A DNA stretch of 64,000 bases from Thiomonas sp. FB-Cd (GCF_000733775.1 NZ_JPOE01000002.1:806001-870000), one strand, 5' to 3'; positions 8,964-19,274 are shown, counted from the first letter of the stretch. Notes: generated from the sequence alone by a model not told the origin. Numbers and translations: made by a program.

Positions 8964-10049
8964 ATGCCCGTCATGTCCTACGAAGACAAGAAGAACGACT
9001 ATTTGCTGGGTTTTGCTTCCACGCAGCAGGTCCGGTCCGAGCAAGAACAGGCGTTGCCCGTCAACCCATTGCGGCACCATAACCCCTATGGGGTGATCAT
9101 GGTGGACGCCGCTGCCGACATCTCCAGCGCCATGGCCCAGCACCCACGCATGCGTGTGCTGCCGCTGACCATCCAGTTGCAGGGCCGCACAATCCTGGAC
9201 AAGGGCTTGCATGAAAAGCGCGGTGAGTTGCGCGAGCTCGGCCGTGAGCACTTGCGCGCCGCCCAGATCGTGCCGCCCAGTGTCGAAGGGCTGGAATACC
9301 GGCTGTACCCGAACATCGCCCTCAACGCCGACTGGCTGATCTATATGGGCTCGATGCGAGCGCTCAGCAACCCGGCTGATGCGCTGCAGACCCTGCTGTT
9401 GCAGCATCGCGAAGAGATTCGCGAGCTGCGGCGCAGTCGTGGTCTTCCGCCTGACCTGCAGGTGCTCTGTCTCGATGGGGGCTCGATGCTGGCGGGCCCG
9501 GCCCTGCAGGCCCGCGTGCTCGTGAAGAAACTCGATGCGGGAGAACCGGCCGCGGAGGTGGCGCACGTCGCCACACAACTCTCGGTCATGACCCGTCAGT
9601 GGCTCATCCCGCGCCATCCCGGCGACTTGGCAAGCGCGCTGTCCAAACTGTCCAATCCGGCTCTGGAGCCCTGGGTCCAAGCGGCTTCCCTGGGACTTAA
9701 TCAGCTGCTGAACCCCTACCCCGTCCTGGTCAGCGATGCCAATGGATTGTTCTGCGGCTTCCGCGCCAAGCGCTGGCGTAGCGCCGTGGCCGAGGTGTTC
9801 TCGATCGCCGAACAAGCCATCCAGGACGGCGGCGTTCAGGGCACACAGCTGCAAATCAGCTACGACGGAAGTATCCGTGAGCTGCAGGCGTGGCCTGAAT
9901 TTGCCCAGCTGCGTGAGCGGGCCGACAGCATGCAGGTGCGCCTTCACGTCACGCACATGAGTTTGGCCGGGCGCATCTGGGCCTCCACGGGCTCCATCAG
10001 TCTCGCCTTGCTGCAACCTTCGATCCGCGAGGGTCAGGCGCCTGTTTAA
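8964..10049 (+). CDS. DegV-like fatty-acid-binding family protein (diverged)
   Basis: The 361-residue protein looks like a distant DegV-family member, a group that binds fatty acids and can present them to fatty acid kinase. Near residue 70 VLPLTIQLQGRTILDKG resembles the DegV strand with its invariant TI and downstream acidic residue. The stretch YPVLVSDANGLFCGFRAKRW near residue 252 resembles the DegV segment with a basic loop. The first 45 or so residues (KKNDYLLGFASTQQ) are not part of the usual fold. There is no signal peptide. It lies 39 bases after ppsR on the same strand and may be co-transcribed. No partner kinase (FakA-like) is in the window. Family moderately sure, function unknown. 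Confidence 0.6.
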   Translation: MPVMSYEDKKNDYLLGFASTQQVRSEQEQALPVNPLRHHNPYGVIMVDAAADISSAMAQHPRMRVLPLTIQLQGRTILDKGLHEKRGELRELGREHLRAAQIVPPSVEGLEYRLYPNIALNADWLIYMGSMRALSNPADALQTLLLQHREEIRELRRSRGLPPDLQVLCLDGGSMLAGPALQARVLVKKLDAGEPAAEVAHVATQLSVMTRQWLIPRHPGDLASALSKLSNPALEPWVQAASLGLNQLLNPYPVLVSDANGLFCGFRAKRWRSAVAEVFSIAEQAIQDGGVQGTQLQISYDGSIRELQAWPEFAQLRERADSMQVRLHVTHMSLAGRIWASTGSISLALLQPSIREGQAPV

Positions 10050-10115
10050 ACGCGGGCAAACACGGCGCTTGGCCGCACGCACGGGGCGGATGGGACGCGT
10101 GGCGGAGTCACCCGC

Positions 10116-10898
10116 TCACTTCCCGTTGCCCTGACGCTGACGCACACCTTCAAACAGGCATATGGCCGCAGCGGACGCCACGTTGAGCGATTCCACCGTG
10201 CTGGCCTGGGGAATGCGTACCGCCGCAGAGGCTTTGGCCATCAGGTGCTCGGAAATCCCCTGGCCCTCATTGCCGAATACCCAGGTGACCGGCTTCTTCA
10301 GCTGCAGGTCATAGAGACCCATGTCCGCCATGGCCGCCGTGGCATAGATGGGGCGGGGTACGATCGAAGCTACCTGCTCCCACGGCGCGTCCTCGAAGAT
10401 GGGCACGTAAAAGTGCGCGCCCATCCCAGCGCGCAGCACCTTGGGGGTCCAGGCCCCTGCGGTGCCACGCAGCAGGTACACCGCTCCACAATCGGCCGCT
10501 GCTGCGGTGCGCAGGATGGTTCCCACGTTGCCCGCGTCCTGGATGCGATCGAGGACCACAGCCGTGCCGGGCTTGGGCTTGACGCCCTTGGGTTTGGCGA
10601 TCAGCATGCCCACTTGCGGGCCGTTTTCCAGGGTGGAAATCCAGCTGAAAAGGGCGCGGTGCAGGATGACCGCATTGGTGCTTCCGACGCGCTCGACCAG
10701 GGCGGCAACCTCGGGCAAAAGCAGACCGTCATCCGTCGTGACGAGTGTGTCGGCGTGGTGTCCGCTGTCGAGCGCGGCCTGGACCAGATGCACGCCTTCG
10801 AGCCAGACCTGGCCCAGACGTTTGATCGCTCCTGGATCGCTGCCGAGCACGCGCAACGTTTTGACCAGAGGATTTTCGGCGGAGATGATGCGTTTCAC
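10116..10898 (-). CDS. SpoU/TrmH family RNA 2'-O-methyltransferase
   Basis: This is an AdoMet-dependent RNA ribose methyltransferase of the SPOUT class. The GTG at 10898 is chosen because it overlaps the rnhB stop (GTGA), has AAAGG upstream and begins at the conserved [17 protein letters not shown]; the product has 260 residues. The N-terminal L30e-like substrate domain is followed by the SPOUT core: [24 protein letters not shown] near residue 120, [10 protein letters not shown] near residue 205 and [22 protein letters not shown] at the end, which form the knot. It differs from the RlmB-type paralogue at 29311-30057 and is closer to TsnR/RlmB-like proteins of unknown site specificity. It is the last gene of the long minus-strand run. 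Confidence 0.88.
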   Translation of the reverse strand: MKRIISAENPLVKTLRVLGSDPGAIKRLGQVWLEGVHLVQAALDSGHHADTLVTTDDGLLLPEVAALVERVGSTNAVILHRALFSWISTLENGPQVGMLIAKPKGVKPKPGTAVVLDRIQDAGNVGTILRTAAAADCGAVYLLRGTAGAWTPKVLRAGMGAHFYVPIFEDAPWEQVASIVPRPIYATAAMADMGLYDLQLKKPVTWVFGNEGQGISEHLMAKASAAVRIPQASTVESLNVASAAAICLFEGVRQRQGNGK

Positions 10899-11527
10899 AG
10901 ATGCCTTTGCTCGGAATGATTGGGGTGATCCAGAAGTCGTCGAATTGGGGCAAAGCTGCGCCGGTGCTCCGCACAAGGCCCATGCTCCTGTAAAGCCTGC
11001 CAATGCTGCATTGTGCCGTAGCCGAAGTGCCGCTCAAACCCGTAAACAGGGTGGCATGCCGCAAGTTCCTGCATAAGGCGATCGCGCCAGACCTTGGCCA
11101 CGATCGACGCAGCGCTGATGGCCGGCTGTGTGGCGTCGCCGCGCACGATGGCGCGGCAAGGCATGGACAGGTCCGGCAACTGGTTGCCGTCCACGAGCAC
11201 GTGCACAGGCGTCAGACTCAGGCCCGCAACGGCGCGCTGCATGGCCAGCAAAGTGGCTTGCAGGATGTTGATGCGGTCAATTTCGGCAGCACTGGCCTGT
11301 CCGATGCTCACAGCAAGGGCCTGTTCTCGGATCAGCGCATCGAGCACCACCCGGCGCTTGGGGGACAAAGTCTTCGAATCGGCCAAACCCGCCAGCGGTC
11401 GCTGGGGATCCAGGATGACTGCGGCGGCCACCACGGGACCTGCCCAGGTTCCCCGCCCCACTTCGTCGCAGCCCGCAATCGGCAACAGCGACGACTGCTC
11501 ATCGGCCCATGCACCAGGACTTTGCAT
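10895..11527 (-). CDS. rnhB: Ribonuclease HII
   Basis: RNase HII cuts RNA in RNA-DNA hybrids and starts removal of single ribonucleotides from DNA. The signature [21 protein letters not shown] is present with acidic catalytic residues D21 and E22; further conserved elements are [10 protein letters not shown] and VLVDGNQLP. The 210-residue length is normal. It follows lpxB by 3 bases, the usual proteobacterial order lpxA-lpxB-rnhB, and overlaps the methyltransferase start by 4 bases. Confidence 0.95.
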   Translation of the reverse strand: MQSPGAWADEQSSLLPIAGCDEVGRGTWAGPVVAAAVILDPQRPLAGLADSKTLSPKRRVVLDALIREQALAVSIGQASAAEIDRINILQATLLAMQRAVAGLSLTPVHVLVDGNQLPDLSMPCRAIVRGDATQPAISAASIVAKVWRDRLMQELAACHPVYGFERHFGYGTMQHWQALQEHGPCAEHRRSFAPIRRLLDHPNHSEQRHL

Positions 11528-11530
11528 GCC

Positions 11531-12682
11531 TCAATCCGCCAGATTGGCGCTCTCCAGGATGGCCTGCGCGGCAAGGCTTGCCGTCGGCCGCCGCAAAGCA
11601 GCGTGCAGTTCGGCGAAGCGCATGCGCAAGCGCGCCTGCCTTGGCTCGTCGTTCAGCAAGGCGTCGGCTGCATCGGCCAGCGCCTGCGGCGTGCACTCGT
11701 GCTGCAAGAGTTCAGGCACCAGAAAGCTGCGCGCAAGAATGTTCGGAAGGCCGACCCACGGCAGGTAGCCTTTGTTTTTCATCAGGTGCCACGACAACGC
11801 CGGAAGCCGGTAGCCAATCACCATCGGGCGTTTGAACAGCGCGCATTCGAGGGTGGCGGTGCCGCTGGCAACCAGCGCCAAGTCACAGGCTGCCATGGCG
11901 CGATGCGATTGCCCCGATAGCCATTGCACCTCAAGGCCGGGGTGGGCCGCGCATTGCCGCCGCAGCACACGCTCGAGCCCTGGTTGTGCCACCGGAAGCA
12001 GCACACGCGCCCCATGCCTTTGCTGCAAGAGAGCGGCAGCGCCAAAAAAGCTTGGGCCGATTTGCCGCACCTCGCCCGCGCGGCTTCCCGGCAGCACAGC
12101 AATGACTGGCGACGTCGCTGCGATGCCCAGGGCCTTGCGGGCGGCGACCTGATCAACCTGCTCTGGAATCAACTCAGCCAGTGGGTGGCCAATGTACGTG
12201 GCTCGCACCGTTGTGCCGGCATACAGCTCAGGCTCGAAGGGGAACACGCACAGCAGATGGTCAACCGCTTGCACGATGCCCTGCAGGCGCTCGCGTCGCC
12301 ATGCCCAGATCGACGGGCTGACCAGGTGCACGGTGGGAATGCCTGCGGCGCGCAACCGACGCTCCAGGCCGAGATTGAAGTCGGGGGCATCGACCCCGAC
12401 GAATACCGAGGGGCGTTGCCGCAGCAAGCGCAGGCGCAGTTGCCTGCGCATCCATAACAGCTCTGGCAACCGCGGCAAGACTGCGGCGAAACCGTTGACT
12501 GCCAGCCGCTCTTCCGGCCACCAGGCCGTGAATCCCTGTGCGCGCATGCGCGCACCACCGATGCCCATGCAGGGAACATCGGGCCGCACCCGCCTCAGGG
12601 CGGCCACGACCGTGGATGCGAGCAGGTCGCCCGAGGCTTCGCCTGCGACCATGGCAATGCTGCCGGCCGTCATGGACTGCAT
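11531..12682 (-). CDS. lpxB: Lipid-A-disaccharide synthase
   Basis: LpxB joins UDP-2,3-diacylglucosamine to lipid X to form the lipid A disaccharide at the inner membrane. It begins with the family motif IAMVAGEASGDLLAS and includes GIGGARM and VLPGSRAGEVRQI near residue 195, typical of this GT-B glycosyltransferase. The 383 residues match the usual length. The next in-frame ATG (12673) is a less likely start. Its start is 3 bases past the lpxA stop, so it sits in the lipid A cluster. Confidence 0.96.
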   Translation of the reverse strand: MQSMTAGSIAMVAGEASGDLLASTVVAALRRVRPDVPCMGIGGARMRAQGFTAWWPEERLAVNGFAAVLPRLPELLWMRRQLRLRLLRQRPSVFVGVDAPDFNLGLERRLRAAGIPTVHLVSPSIWAWRRERLQGIVQAVDHLLCVFPFEPELYAGTTVRATYIGHPLAELIPEQVDQVAARKALGIAATSPVIAVLPGSRAGEVRQIGPSFFGAAALLQQRHGARVLLPVAQPGLERVLRRQCAAHPGLEVQWLSGQSHRAMAACDLALVASGTATLECALFKRPMVIGYRLPALSWHLMKNKGYLPWVGLPNILARSFLVPELLQHECTPQALADAADALLNDEPRQARLRMRFAELHAALRRPTASLAAQAILESANLAD

Positions 12683-12685
12683 GGA

Positions 12686-13477
12686 TTAGGGGCGCACGAT
12701 GCCGCGCGCGCTCGCGGCGATGAAATTCAGCAGGAGGGACAAATCATTGCGACTTCCAGCATGCTCGGACTGCATCGCGGCAAGTGCGTGCGTGGCGTCG
12801 TTCAGCGTGAGCCCTTGCCGGTACAACTTGCGATAAGCCTCACGCAACACGCCGATGCGCTCCGGGTTGAAGCCGCGTCGGCGAAGCCCCTCGGCATTGA
12901 TGCCGTGGGGCTTGGCAGGATGACCCGCAAGAAGCACATAGGGCGGGATATCCTGTGTCACCACGGAGCTGATGCCCGTCATCACGTGCGCGCCGATGTG
13001 CACAAACTGATGCACGCCGGTGTACCCACCGAGGATGGCCCAATCACCGACGTGCACATGGCCGGCCAGTTGTGCGCTGTTGGCCAATACCGTGTGGTTA
13101 CCAACTTGGCAGTCGTGCGCGAGGTGCACATACGCCATGATCCAGTTGTCGTTGCCCAAGCGGGTCACCCCAGCGTCCTGCGCGGTGCCCAGGTTCAACG
13201 TGCAATATTCGCGAATGGTGTTGCGATCCCCGATGTGCAGCTCGGTGGGCTCGCCCGCATATTTCTTGTCTTGCGGGATCCCGCCCAGCGATGAAAATGC
13301 GTGGATCTGATTGTCGCGCCCAATGCGCGTGCGACCCTGGATGCTGACATGCGATCCGATGCGCGTGCCGGCGCCAATCTGCACATCGGGCCCGATGACA
13401 CAAAAGGGACCGATGCTTGCATCCGAGGCAATTTGCGCTTTCGGGTCGACGAGGGCTGTGGGGTGAATCGTGCTCAA
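12686..13477 (-). CDS. lpxA: UDP-N-acetylglucosamine acyltransferase
   Basis: LpxA performs the first step of lipid A synthesis, moving a 3-hydroxyacyl chain from acyl carrier protein to UDP-GlcNAc. I start it at the TTG at 13477, where conserved sequence begins (STIHPTALVDPKAQ) and GGGG lies a few bases upstream; this gives 263 residues, the normal length. The open frame extends upstream inside fabZ, but that part has no family similarity. The body is a left-handed beta helix of hexapeptide repeats (ASIGPF, IGAGTR, IGSHVS) with the catalytic histidine region MAYVHLAHDCQVGNH. It lies 10 bases after fabZ. Confidence 0.95.
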   Translation of the reverse strand: MSTIHPTALVDPKAQIASDASIGPFCVIGPDVQIGAGTRIGSHVSIQGRTRIGRDNQIHAFSSLGGIPQDKKYAGEPTELHIGDRNTIREYCTLNLGTAQDAGVTRLGNDNWIMAYVHLAHDCQVGNHTVLANSAQLAGHVHVGDWAILGGYTGVHQFVHIGAHVMTGISSVVTQDIPPYVLLAGHPAKPHGINAEGLRRRGFNPERIGVLREAYRKLYRQGLTLNDATHALAAMQSEHAGSRNDLSLLLNFIAASARGIVRP

Positions 13478-13487
13478 GGCAACCCCG

Positions 13488-13934
13488 TCAGTCAATGACG
13501 CGCTCGGTGCACATGAGCTCCGCCTCGGCGACCATCTCATCGCCAACCCGGGCCACAGCGTTAAATTTGTAGATGTTGCGCATCTGGCGCACCAGCTCCA
13601 CTTCGAGCGTGAGCTGGTCCCCGGGCTCCACCGGGCGTTTGAACCGGGCGCCGTCGATACCCACGAGGTAATAGACCGAGTTGTCGTCAGCTTCGACGTC
13701 CAGCGTGCCAAACGCGAGAATGCCCGCAGCCTGCGCAAGTGCCTCCAGGATCAGCACCCCGGGCATGATCGGCTTTTGCGGAAAGTGACCCGTGAAATAG
13801 GGTTCATTGAACGACACGTTCTTGTAGGCCCGGATGCTCTTGCCCTTTTCGAGCTCCACGACCCGATCCACCAACAGGAACGGGTAACGGTGGGGCAGGA
13901 GCTTCTGGATCTGGTTGATGTCAAAAACGGTCAT
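13488..13934 (-). CDS. fabZ: 3-hydroxyacyl-ACP dehydratase FabZ
   Basis: FabZ dehydrates 3-hydroxyacyl-ACP in fatty acid elongation and so competes with LpxA/LpxD for hydroxyacyl-ACP. The hot-dog fold protein has 148 residues, with catalytic H50 in [13 protein letters not shown] and E64 in LILEALAQ. The start overlaps the lpxD stop in ATGA. Sitting between lpxD and lpxA is the standard arrangement, balancing phospholipid and lipid A synthesis. Confidence 0.97.
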   Translation of the reverse strand: MTVFDINQIQKLLPHRYPFLLVDRVVELEKGKSIRAYKNVSFNEPYFTGHFPQKPIMPGVLILEALAQAAGILAFGTLDVEADDNSVYYLVGIDGARFKRPVEPGDQLTLEVELVRQMRNIYKFNAVARVGDEMVAEAELMCTERVID

Positions 13935-15016
13935 GGCTTGCTTTTAGGGGAAAGTTTGGGAGCGTTCAGCATGTTTTCGATCTGGCGTACGCGGTCACGC
14001 AGTTGAGCCAAGTGCCGGAGACTGGCGGCATTTTCTGTCCAGTTTTCATGGCTATCGAGCGGGAAGGCGCCCGTGTAATGCCCGGGCTGGCGAATCGATC
14101 GGGAGACGAGCGACATCCCGCCCACCACCACGTGGTCGGCAATCTCCAGATGCCCGGCGATGCCCACGCCGCCCCCGATGAAACAGTACGACCCGATGCT
14201 GGCGCTGCCTGAGATACCCACGCATCCGGCCACTGCGGTATGTGCACCGATCTGCACGTTATGGGCCACTTGAACCAAATTGTCGATCTTCACGCCATCG
14301 CCAATGCGCGTGTCGTCCAGGGCGCCCCGATCGATGGTGGTGTTGGCGCCGATTTCCACATCGTCACCGATCACCACCCTGCCCGTTTGCGGAATCTTCA
14401 CCCCGGCGCCTTGCTCGTCACGCGCAAAGCCAAAGCCGTCGGCGCCGATCACCGCGCCCGAATGGACGATGCAGCGCGACCCCAGTGTGCAACTGTGCAG
14501 AACCACGCAGCGTGGATGCAGCCGGGTCGCCGCACCAATGACGGCGTCATGGCCGACGAAGCATCCAGCTCCCACCCTCGCGCCCTCGCCAATGAACGCC
14601 CCGCGCTCAATCACCGCACACGCCTCGATGATGGCGGATGGGGCTACCAGGGACTGGGGATGCACGACGGCGGTGGGATGCACGCCCGGCGCGGGCGGCC
14701 TTTCCTGCAAAGCGGCAAACCATTGCGCAAGACGCGCGTAGTAAAGATAAGGATCTGGCGTGACGATGGCGGCCGGAAACGCGCTGACCTGGTCATCAAG
14801 GCCCGTGGGGACGATGACGCAATCCGCCTTGCTTTGCCGCAGCAGATGCGCATTGCCGCGCTGGCTTAAAAAGGCGACGTCGCCGGGGCCAGCCTGATTC
14901 AGTGACGCGACGCGTGCTACGGTGATGTCGCCATTCCCCAGAAGCGCACCGCCCAGCTTGCGGGCAATGTCACGAACCCGCAGGCCCTGTCTTGCGCCCG
15001 AGGGGAGATCGTTCAT
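13931..15016 (-). CDS. lpxD: UDP-3-O-acylglucosamine N-acyltransferase
   Basis: LpxD adds the second 3-hydroxyacyl chain in lipid A synthesis. The N-terminal uridine-binding domain (residues about 15-120, with [14 protein letters not shown] and [10 protein letters not shown]) is followed by hexapeptide-repeat beta helix. The catalytic histidine region reads [27 protein letters not shown]-terminal helix carries [15 protein letters not shown]. The 361-residue length is normal. It begins 2 bases after the skp stop and overlaps fabZ by 4 bases. Confidence 0.96.
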   Translation of the reverse strand: MNDLPSGARQGLRVRDIARKLGGALLGNGDITVARVASLNQAGPGDVAFLSQRGNAHLLRQSKADCVIVPTGLDDQVSAFPAAIVTPDPYLYYARLAQWFAALQERPPAPGVHPTAVVHPQSLVAPSAIIEACAVIERGAFIGEGARVGAGCFVGHDAVIGAATRLHPRCVVLHSCTLGSRCIVHSGAVIGADGFGFARDEQGAGVKIPQTGRVVIGDDVEIGANTTIDRGALDDTRIGDGVKIDNLVQVAHNVQIGAHTAVAGCVGISGSASIGSYCFIGGGVGIAGHLEIADHVVVGGMSLVSRSIRQPGHYTGAFPLDSHENWTENAASLRHLAQLRDRVRQIENMLNAPKLSPKSKP

Positions 15017-15018
15017 GG

Positions 15019-15588
15019 TTATTTGCTGGAGGAAGCATCCAACGCTTTGAGGACTTTGTCGGTGATGTCGATGCGCGGATTGACGTAAACGGCATCCTGG
15101 AAGATGATGTCGTAATTCCCCTGTTCTGCAATTTCCTTGACCACCTTGTTGGCCTTGTCCAGAACGATCGCGAGCGCTGCATTGCGCTTCGCATTGAGGT
15201 CCTCGCCGAATTCACGCTGCTTGCGCTGAAAATCGCGGTTCATCTCCGCCAATTGCTGCTGGGTGTTGATGCGATCCGTATCCGACATCACGGGCCCGTC
15301 TTTTTCCAGCTTCTGATTGAGCCCCTTGATCTTTGCAGCCATGTCCTGAAGATCCTTGTCGCGCTTGGCAAACTCACTTTCGAGTTTTTGCTGGGCATTC
15401 TTGGCCAGCGTGGAATCTTTCAGGATGCGCTCGGTATTGATGAACCCGATCTTGGCCGTGGTCCCGGCTACGGCTGACGCCTTGGCTCCGGTAGCCTGGG
15501 CAAACGCCGGTGTGACCGGCACCACAAGGGCCGCAGCGCAAAAACCGGCAATAACGGATTGGCGAATCAAGCGTGTCATCGACTTCAT
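15019..15588 (-). CDS. skp: Periplasmic OmpH/Skp family chaperone
   Basis: Skp holds unfolded outer membrane proteins in the periplasm on their way to the BAM complex. The start at 15588 ([17 protein letters not shown]) gives a clean signal peptide ending PAFAQ; another ATG nine bases in is possible. After processing, a strand ([12 protein letters not shown]) leads into a long charged helical region (residues about 60-150, e.g. [20 protein letters not shown]), the tentacle coiled coil. It lies between bamA and lpxD, the standard place. The product has 189 residues. Confidence 0.93.
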   Translation of the reverse strand: MKSMTRLIRQSVIAGFCAAALVVPVTPAFAQATGAKASAVAGTTAKIGFINTERILKDSTLAKNAQQKLESEFAKRDKDLQDMAAKIKGLNQKLEKDGPVMSDTDRINTQQQLAEMNRDFQRKQREFGEDLNAKRNAALAIVLDKANKVVKEIAEQGNYDIIFQDAVYVNPRIDITDKVLKALDASSSK

Positions 15589-15599
15589 GGTGTGAGAGA

Positions 15600-17885
15600 T
15601 CAGAAAGCAGTGCCGACAGTGAATTGGAACGATTGCAGCTTGTCGCTGGGCTGCGAACGTATGGGCTTGGCGATGCTGAATTTCAGCGGTCCGATGGGTG
15701 AAATCCACGAGACGGCGATACCCACCGCCGCACGCATATCCGTCAGAGCGACCTTCTGGTTTTCACCCCAGACGTAGCCGCTGTCGAGAAAGGTGGACAT
15801 GCGCAGGCTCTTGTCCGCCCCCGTGCCAGGAAATGGAAACTGGTATTCAAAATCGGCAACAAGCAGTTTGGCACCACCGAGGGCATTGCCCTGTGCGTCC
15901 AGCGGACCGAGTGAGCTTTGCTGAAAACCGCGCACGGTGCCGATGCCGCCGGCGTAGAGGTTCTTGAAAATCGGCAGCGGTTGGCCGTTCAGGCCATGGG
16001 CATAGCCGACCAGTCCGTTGAATGCCAGATTGGTCTGGCGCGACACCGGCATGAATTGCTCGTATTGGTACGTGGCGCGAATGTAGCGCAAGGTGCTGAA
16101 CGGGCTGTACTCCGCGCTCAGGCGCTGATAACGACCGTCTGTGGGCACCAATGCACTGTTACGGCTGTCGCGCTGCCAACCCAATGTCAGCGGAATGCCC
16201 GATGAGGTTTTGCCGAACTGGTTCACATACGAGATGTAGGAGGCCGGCGCGCCTGGCGCCAGATCCAGCGTGTATTGCTCGAAACCCGCGCCGAAGTACA
16301 CCCGATCGAGTTCGGTGAAGGGCACGCCGAACTGGAGGTTGAAACCCGGGGTCTTGATCGTGTAGTTGTTCCCCTGGCTGGAGTACGGCCGAATCGTGCG
16401 GTAATACGCATTGACCGTGCGGCTGATCCCGTCTTCGGTGAAGTAGGGGTTGGTGCTGGAGACCGCCAAAGTGCGGTAGTAGCTTGACGTGTTGAAGTCG
16501 ACACTCAGGTTGTTGCCACTTCCGAAGATATTGTCCTGGCTCACGGACGCATTGAACGAAAGCCGATCCGCGCTTGAAAACCCAACCCCCAGGCCCAGCA
16601 TGCCAGTTGGTTTTTCGGTGACCTTCATGTCCAAATCAACCTGGTCGCTGGTGCCTGGGACCTCGCGCGTGCCCAACTGAACATCCTTGAAATACCCAAG
16701 GCGATCGACCCGGTCGCGTGACAACTTGATGCGGTCCACGTCGTACCAGGCATCCTCGAATTGACGGAACTCGCGCCGAATCACTTCGTCGCGGGTCCGG
16801 GTGTTGCCGGAAATGTCGATCCGGCGCACGTAGATGCGGCGCCCGGGATCCGCGTCGATTGTGAAAAACACCTCATGGGTTTGCCGGTTGATATCGGGCT
16901 TGGGCTGGACGCGGGCAAAGGCATAGCCGTAGATCCCGAATTTGTCGACGATGGCCTTCACGCTGTCGTTGAGAACCTTCGCACTGTAGGTGTCGCCCGG
17001 CTCGAGCTTGACCAATGGACGGAATTCGTCAGTCAAGCCCAGATAGTTGCCCTCGAGCTTGAAGCCCGACACCGTATATTTCGGCCCTTCGTAGATGTTG
17101 ACCGTAATGAACATGCTGTCCTTGTCCGGTGACAGCGACACCTGGGTGGACTCGATTCGAAAGTCGAGATAGCCACGGTCCACGTAGTACGAGCGCAGGG
17201 TTTCCAAGTCGGCATTGAGCTTGGCGCGCGAGTACTGGTCAGACTTGGTGTACCAGGTAAACCACCCTGGCGTGGACAGCGAGAACAGGTCGCGCAGCCG
17301 GCCTTCGCTGTACACCTTGTTGCCCACAATGCGAATGGAGCGAATCTTGGCAATGGAGCCCTCGGTCACATTGAACAGCACGTTGACGCGATTGCGTTCG
17401 ATTGGGGTGACCGTGGTGCTGACCTCGGCAGCGTAGTAGCCCTTGGCAAGGTACTGTTGCTTGAGCTCCTGCACGGCACGGTCCATCAGGGCCTGGTCGT
17501 AGGGCCGGGCTTCGCCCAGTCCGACCTGATTGAGGGCATCAATCAGCGTCTTTTTGGGGAACTCCTTGGTGCCGGTGAAATCCACGCTGGCGATCACCGG
17601 GCGCTCCTCGACCACGACGGTGACCACGTCGGCCGCAGTGCGGATGCTCACGTTTTTGAACAACCCGGTGGCGAACAACGCGCGAATGGCTGCCGCCCCA
17701 TTTTCCGGCGTGTAGGTATCCCCCACGCGGAACGGCAGATAGCTGAAGACGGTGCCTGGTTCGGTCCGTTGCAGGCCATCGACGCGGATGTCCTTGATGA
17801 CGAATGAGTCGGCGGCGTAGACCTGGGCGCAGGCCACGGCCAGCACGGCCATGGCAGTACCCTGCAATGCGTGACGGAACCTCAA
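15600..17885 (-). CDS. bamA: Outer membrane protein assembly factor BamA
   Basis: BamA is the central Omp85 protein that folds beta-barrel proteins into the outer membrane. I start it at TTG 17885: GAGG lies 5 bases upstream, and the product MRFRHALQGTAMAVLAVACAQVYA is a proper signal peptide, whereas the first ATG would leave no basic N-region. Five POTRA domains (residues about 25-425) precede the 16-strand barrel. The barrel has the conserved VRGFQQSSLGP lid-loop motif, and the protein ends with TVGTAF, whose terminal Phe fits an outer membrane signature. The 761 residues are typical. It lies between rseP and skp. Confidence 0.96.
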   Translation of the reverse strand: MRFRHALQGTAMAVLAVACAQVYAADSFVIKDIRVDGLQRTEPGTVFSYLPFRVGDTYTPENGAAAIRALFATGLFKNVSIRTAADVVTVVVEERPVIASVDFTGTKEFPKKTLIDALNQVGLGEARPYDQALMDRAVQELKQQYLAKGYYAAEVSTTVTPIERNRVNVLFNVTEGSIAKIRSIRIVGNKVYSEGRLRDLFSLSTPGWFTWYTKSDQYSRAKLNADLETLRSYYVDRGYLDFRIESTQVSLSPDKDSMFITVNIYEGPKYTVSGFKLEGNYLGLTDEFRPLVKLEPGDTYSAKVLNDSVKAIVDKFGIYGYAFARVQPKPDINRQTHEVFFTIDADPGRRIYVRRIDISGNTRTRDEVIRREFRQFEDAWYDVDRIKLSRDRVDRLGYFKDVQLGTREVPGTSDQVDLDMKVTEKPTGMLGLGVGFSSADRLSFNASVSQDNIFGSGNNLSVDFNTSSYYRTLAVSSTNPYFTEDGISRTVNAYYRTIRPYSSQGNNYTIKTPGFNLQFGVPFTELDRVYFGAGFEQYTLDLAPGAPASYISYVNQFGKTSSGIPLTLGWQRDSRNSALVPTDGRYQRLSAEYSPFSTLRYIRATYQYEQFMPVSRQTNLAFNGLVGYAHGLNGQPLPIFKNLYAGGIGTVRGFQQSSLGPLDAQGNALGGAKLLVADFEYQFPFPGTGADKSLRMSTFLDSGYVWGENQKVALTDMRAAVGIAVSWISPIGPLKFSIAKPIRSQPSDKLQSFQFTVGTAF

Positions 17886-17915
17886 ATTAACCTCGAGAGC
17901 GATCGGTGGATGGGA

Positions 17916-19274
17916 TCAATGCAAGGGCCCGATCAACCGGGCGAAGTCGTTGTACAGCGCAATGGCCATCATCAGTGCAATGACAGCGAGACCGCCTTGT
18001 TGCAGTCTTTCCTGCAAGCGCTGGGGAATACTGCGATGGGTGACGCCTTCGATCGCATAATACAAGAGATGCCCCCCGTCCAAGACGGGCACGGGCAGAA
18101 GGTTGAGGACCCCCAGGCTGACGCTGATGATCGCGAGAAAGCTGACGTAAGGCAGCCACCCCATCTCGGCGCTGCGCCCCGCGTAGTCGGCGATCGTCAC
18201 CGGACCACTCAGGTTGCTCAGCGACGCCTGCCCAACCACAATCTTGCCCAGCGTCTTGAGCGTCAGCGCGCTGAGCTGCCAGGTCCGGGCAAAACCCTCG
18301 GCCACTGCACCCGCGGGCCCGCGCTTGACCACCACGCTCGGGATGTCTCCGCCCAACAGGGCGCCAATGCGCCAGACATCGCCGGCGCCGTTTGCCGCAT
18401 GCTGGCGCTGGGGGTGCACGATCAGCGCGACATCTGCCTCACCGCGCCGCACCAGGACGCGCAGCGGTTGGCCCCCGCTGGCGGCAATCGCCTGCAACAA
18501 GGCGTCAGAGCCACTGATGGCTCGGCCATTGACTTCTTTCACCAGATCGCCGGCGCGCATGCCCGCCTTGGCGGCGGGATCCCCCGGCAGCACTTGCCGA
18601 ATCAAGGCAGGCGGGCTTTGCAAGCGCAGGCCCTGTTCGGCAAGAAAGTGGGGTTGGCCGGCCGCGTCTTGCATGCCGGCGAATTGCAGGGTCGCGCTCG
18701 ACAGCGCCCCCGTTGCCGAGCGCAGCTGGAGTCGCACGGCACGGCCATCCAGGGCCGCAGTCAGCAACTGCAACTGAAGGTCGGCCCACGACTGCACGGG
18801 CTCACTGCTGCCACCGGTGCTCGTCGCAAGCACTTGGTCGCCGGCACGCACTCCAGCCATGGCGGCGGGGCTGCCTGCCGCCGGTGTGCCGAGAATCGCC
18901 ACCGGCTGCCGCACCCCGACGAAGGCAACCACTGCAAACAGCACGACTGCCAGCAACAGATTGGCCAACGGGCCAGCGGCCACAATGGCAGCGCGTTTGG
19001 GCAATGGCTGGCGGTTAAAGGCGCGGGAAAGTTCGGGTTCGGCCACTTCACCTTCACGCTCGTCGAGCATGCGCACGAACCCCCCGAGCGGCACGGCCGC
19101 AATCACGAATTCGGTGCGATCCTTGCCCCGTGTCCATTTGACCAGCGGCTTGCCGAATCCAATCGAAAAGCGCAGGACTTTCACACCGGCGGCTACCGCG
19201 ACGCGGTAGTGGCCATACTCATGGATGGTGATAAGCAGGCCGAGTGCGAAAACAAACGCAAGCACAGTGATCAT
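17916..19274 (-). CDS. rseP: Site-2 intramembrane zinc protease RseP
   Basis: RseP cuts anti-sigma factor RseA and remnant signal peptides inside the inner membrane. The ATG at 19274 has AGGAG about 7 bases upstream and gives 452 residues. The zinc motif HEYGH (H18, E19, H22) lies in the first membrane segment. Two PDZ domains occupy about residues 120-310, with GVRAGDQVLAT and AGMRAGDLVKEVNG. The second zinc/active-site segment LNLLPVPVLDGGHL is near residue 385. HEYGH replaces the commoner HEFGH, a conservative change. It is flanked by dxr and bamA as in other proteobacteria. Confidence 0.95.
   Translation of the reverse strand: MITVLAFVFALGLLITIHEYGHYRVAVAAGVKVLRFSIGFGKPLVKWTRGKDRTEFVIAAVPLGGFVRMLDEREGEVAEPELSRAFNRQPLPKRAAIVAAGPLANLLLAVVLFAVVAFVGVRQPVAILGTPAAGSPAAMAGVRAGDQVLATSTGGSSEPVQSWADLQLQLLTAALDGRAVRLQLRSATGALSSATLQFAGMQDAAGQPHFLAEQGLRLQSPPALIRQVLPGDPAAKAGMRAGDLVKEVNGRAISGSDALLQAIAASGGQPLRVLVRRGEADVALIVHPQRQHAANGAGDVWRIGALLGGDIPSVVVKRGPAGAVAEGFARTWQLSALTLKTLGKIVVGQASLSNLSGPVTIADYAGRSAEMGWLPYVSFLAIISVSLGVLNLLPVPVLDGGHLLYYAIEGVTHRSIPQRLQERLQQGGLAVIALMMAIALYNDFARLIGPLH

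Noticed and set aside
8637..10082. 481-codon minus-strand open frame
   Set aside because: Antisense to ppsR and the DegV-like gene, with no domain signature.
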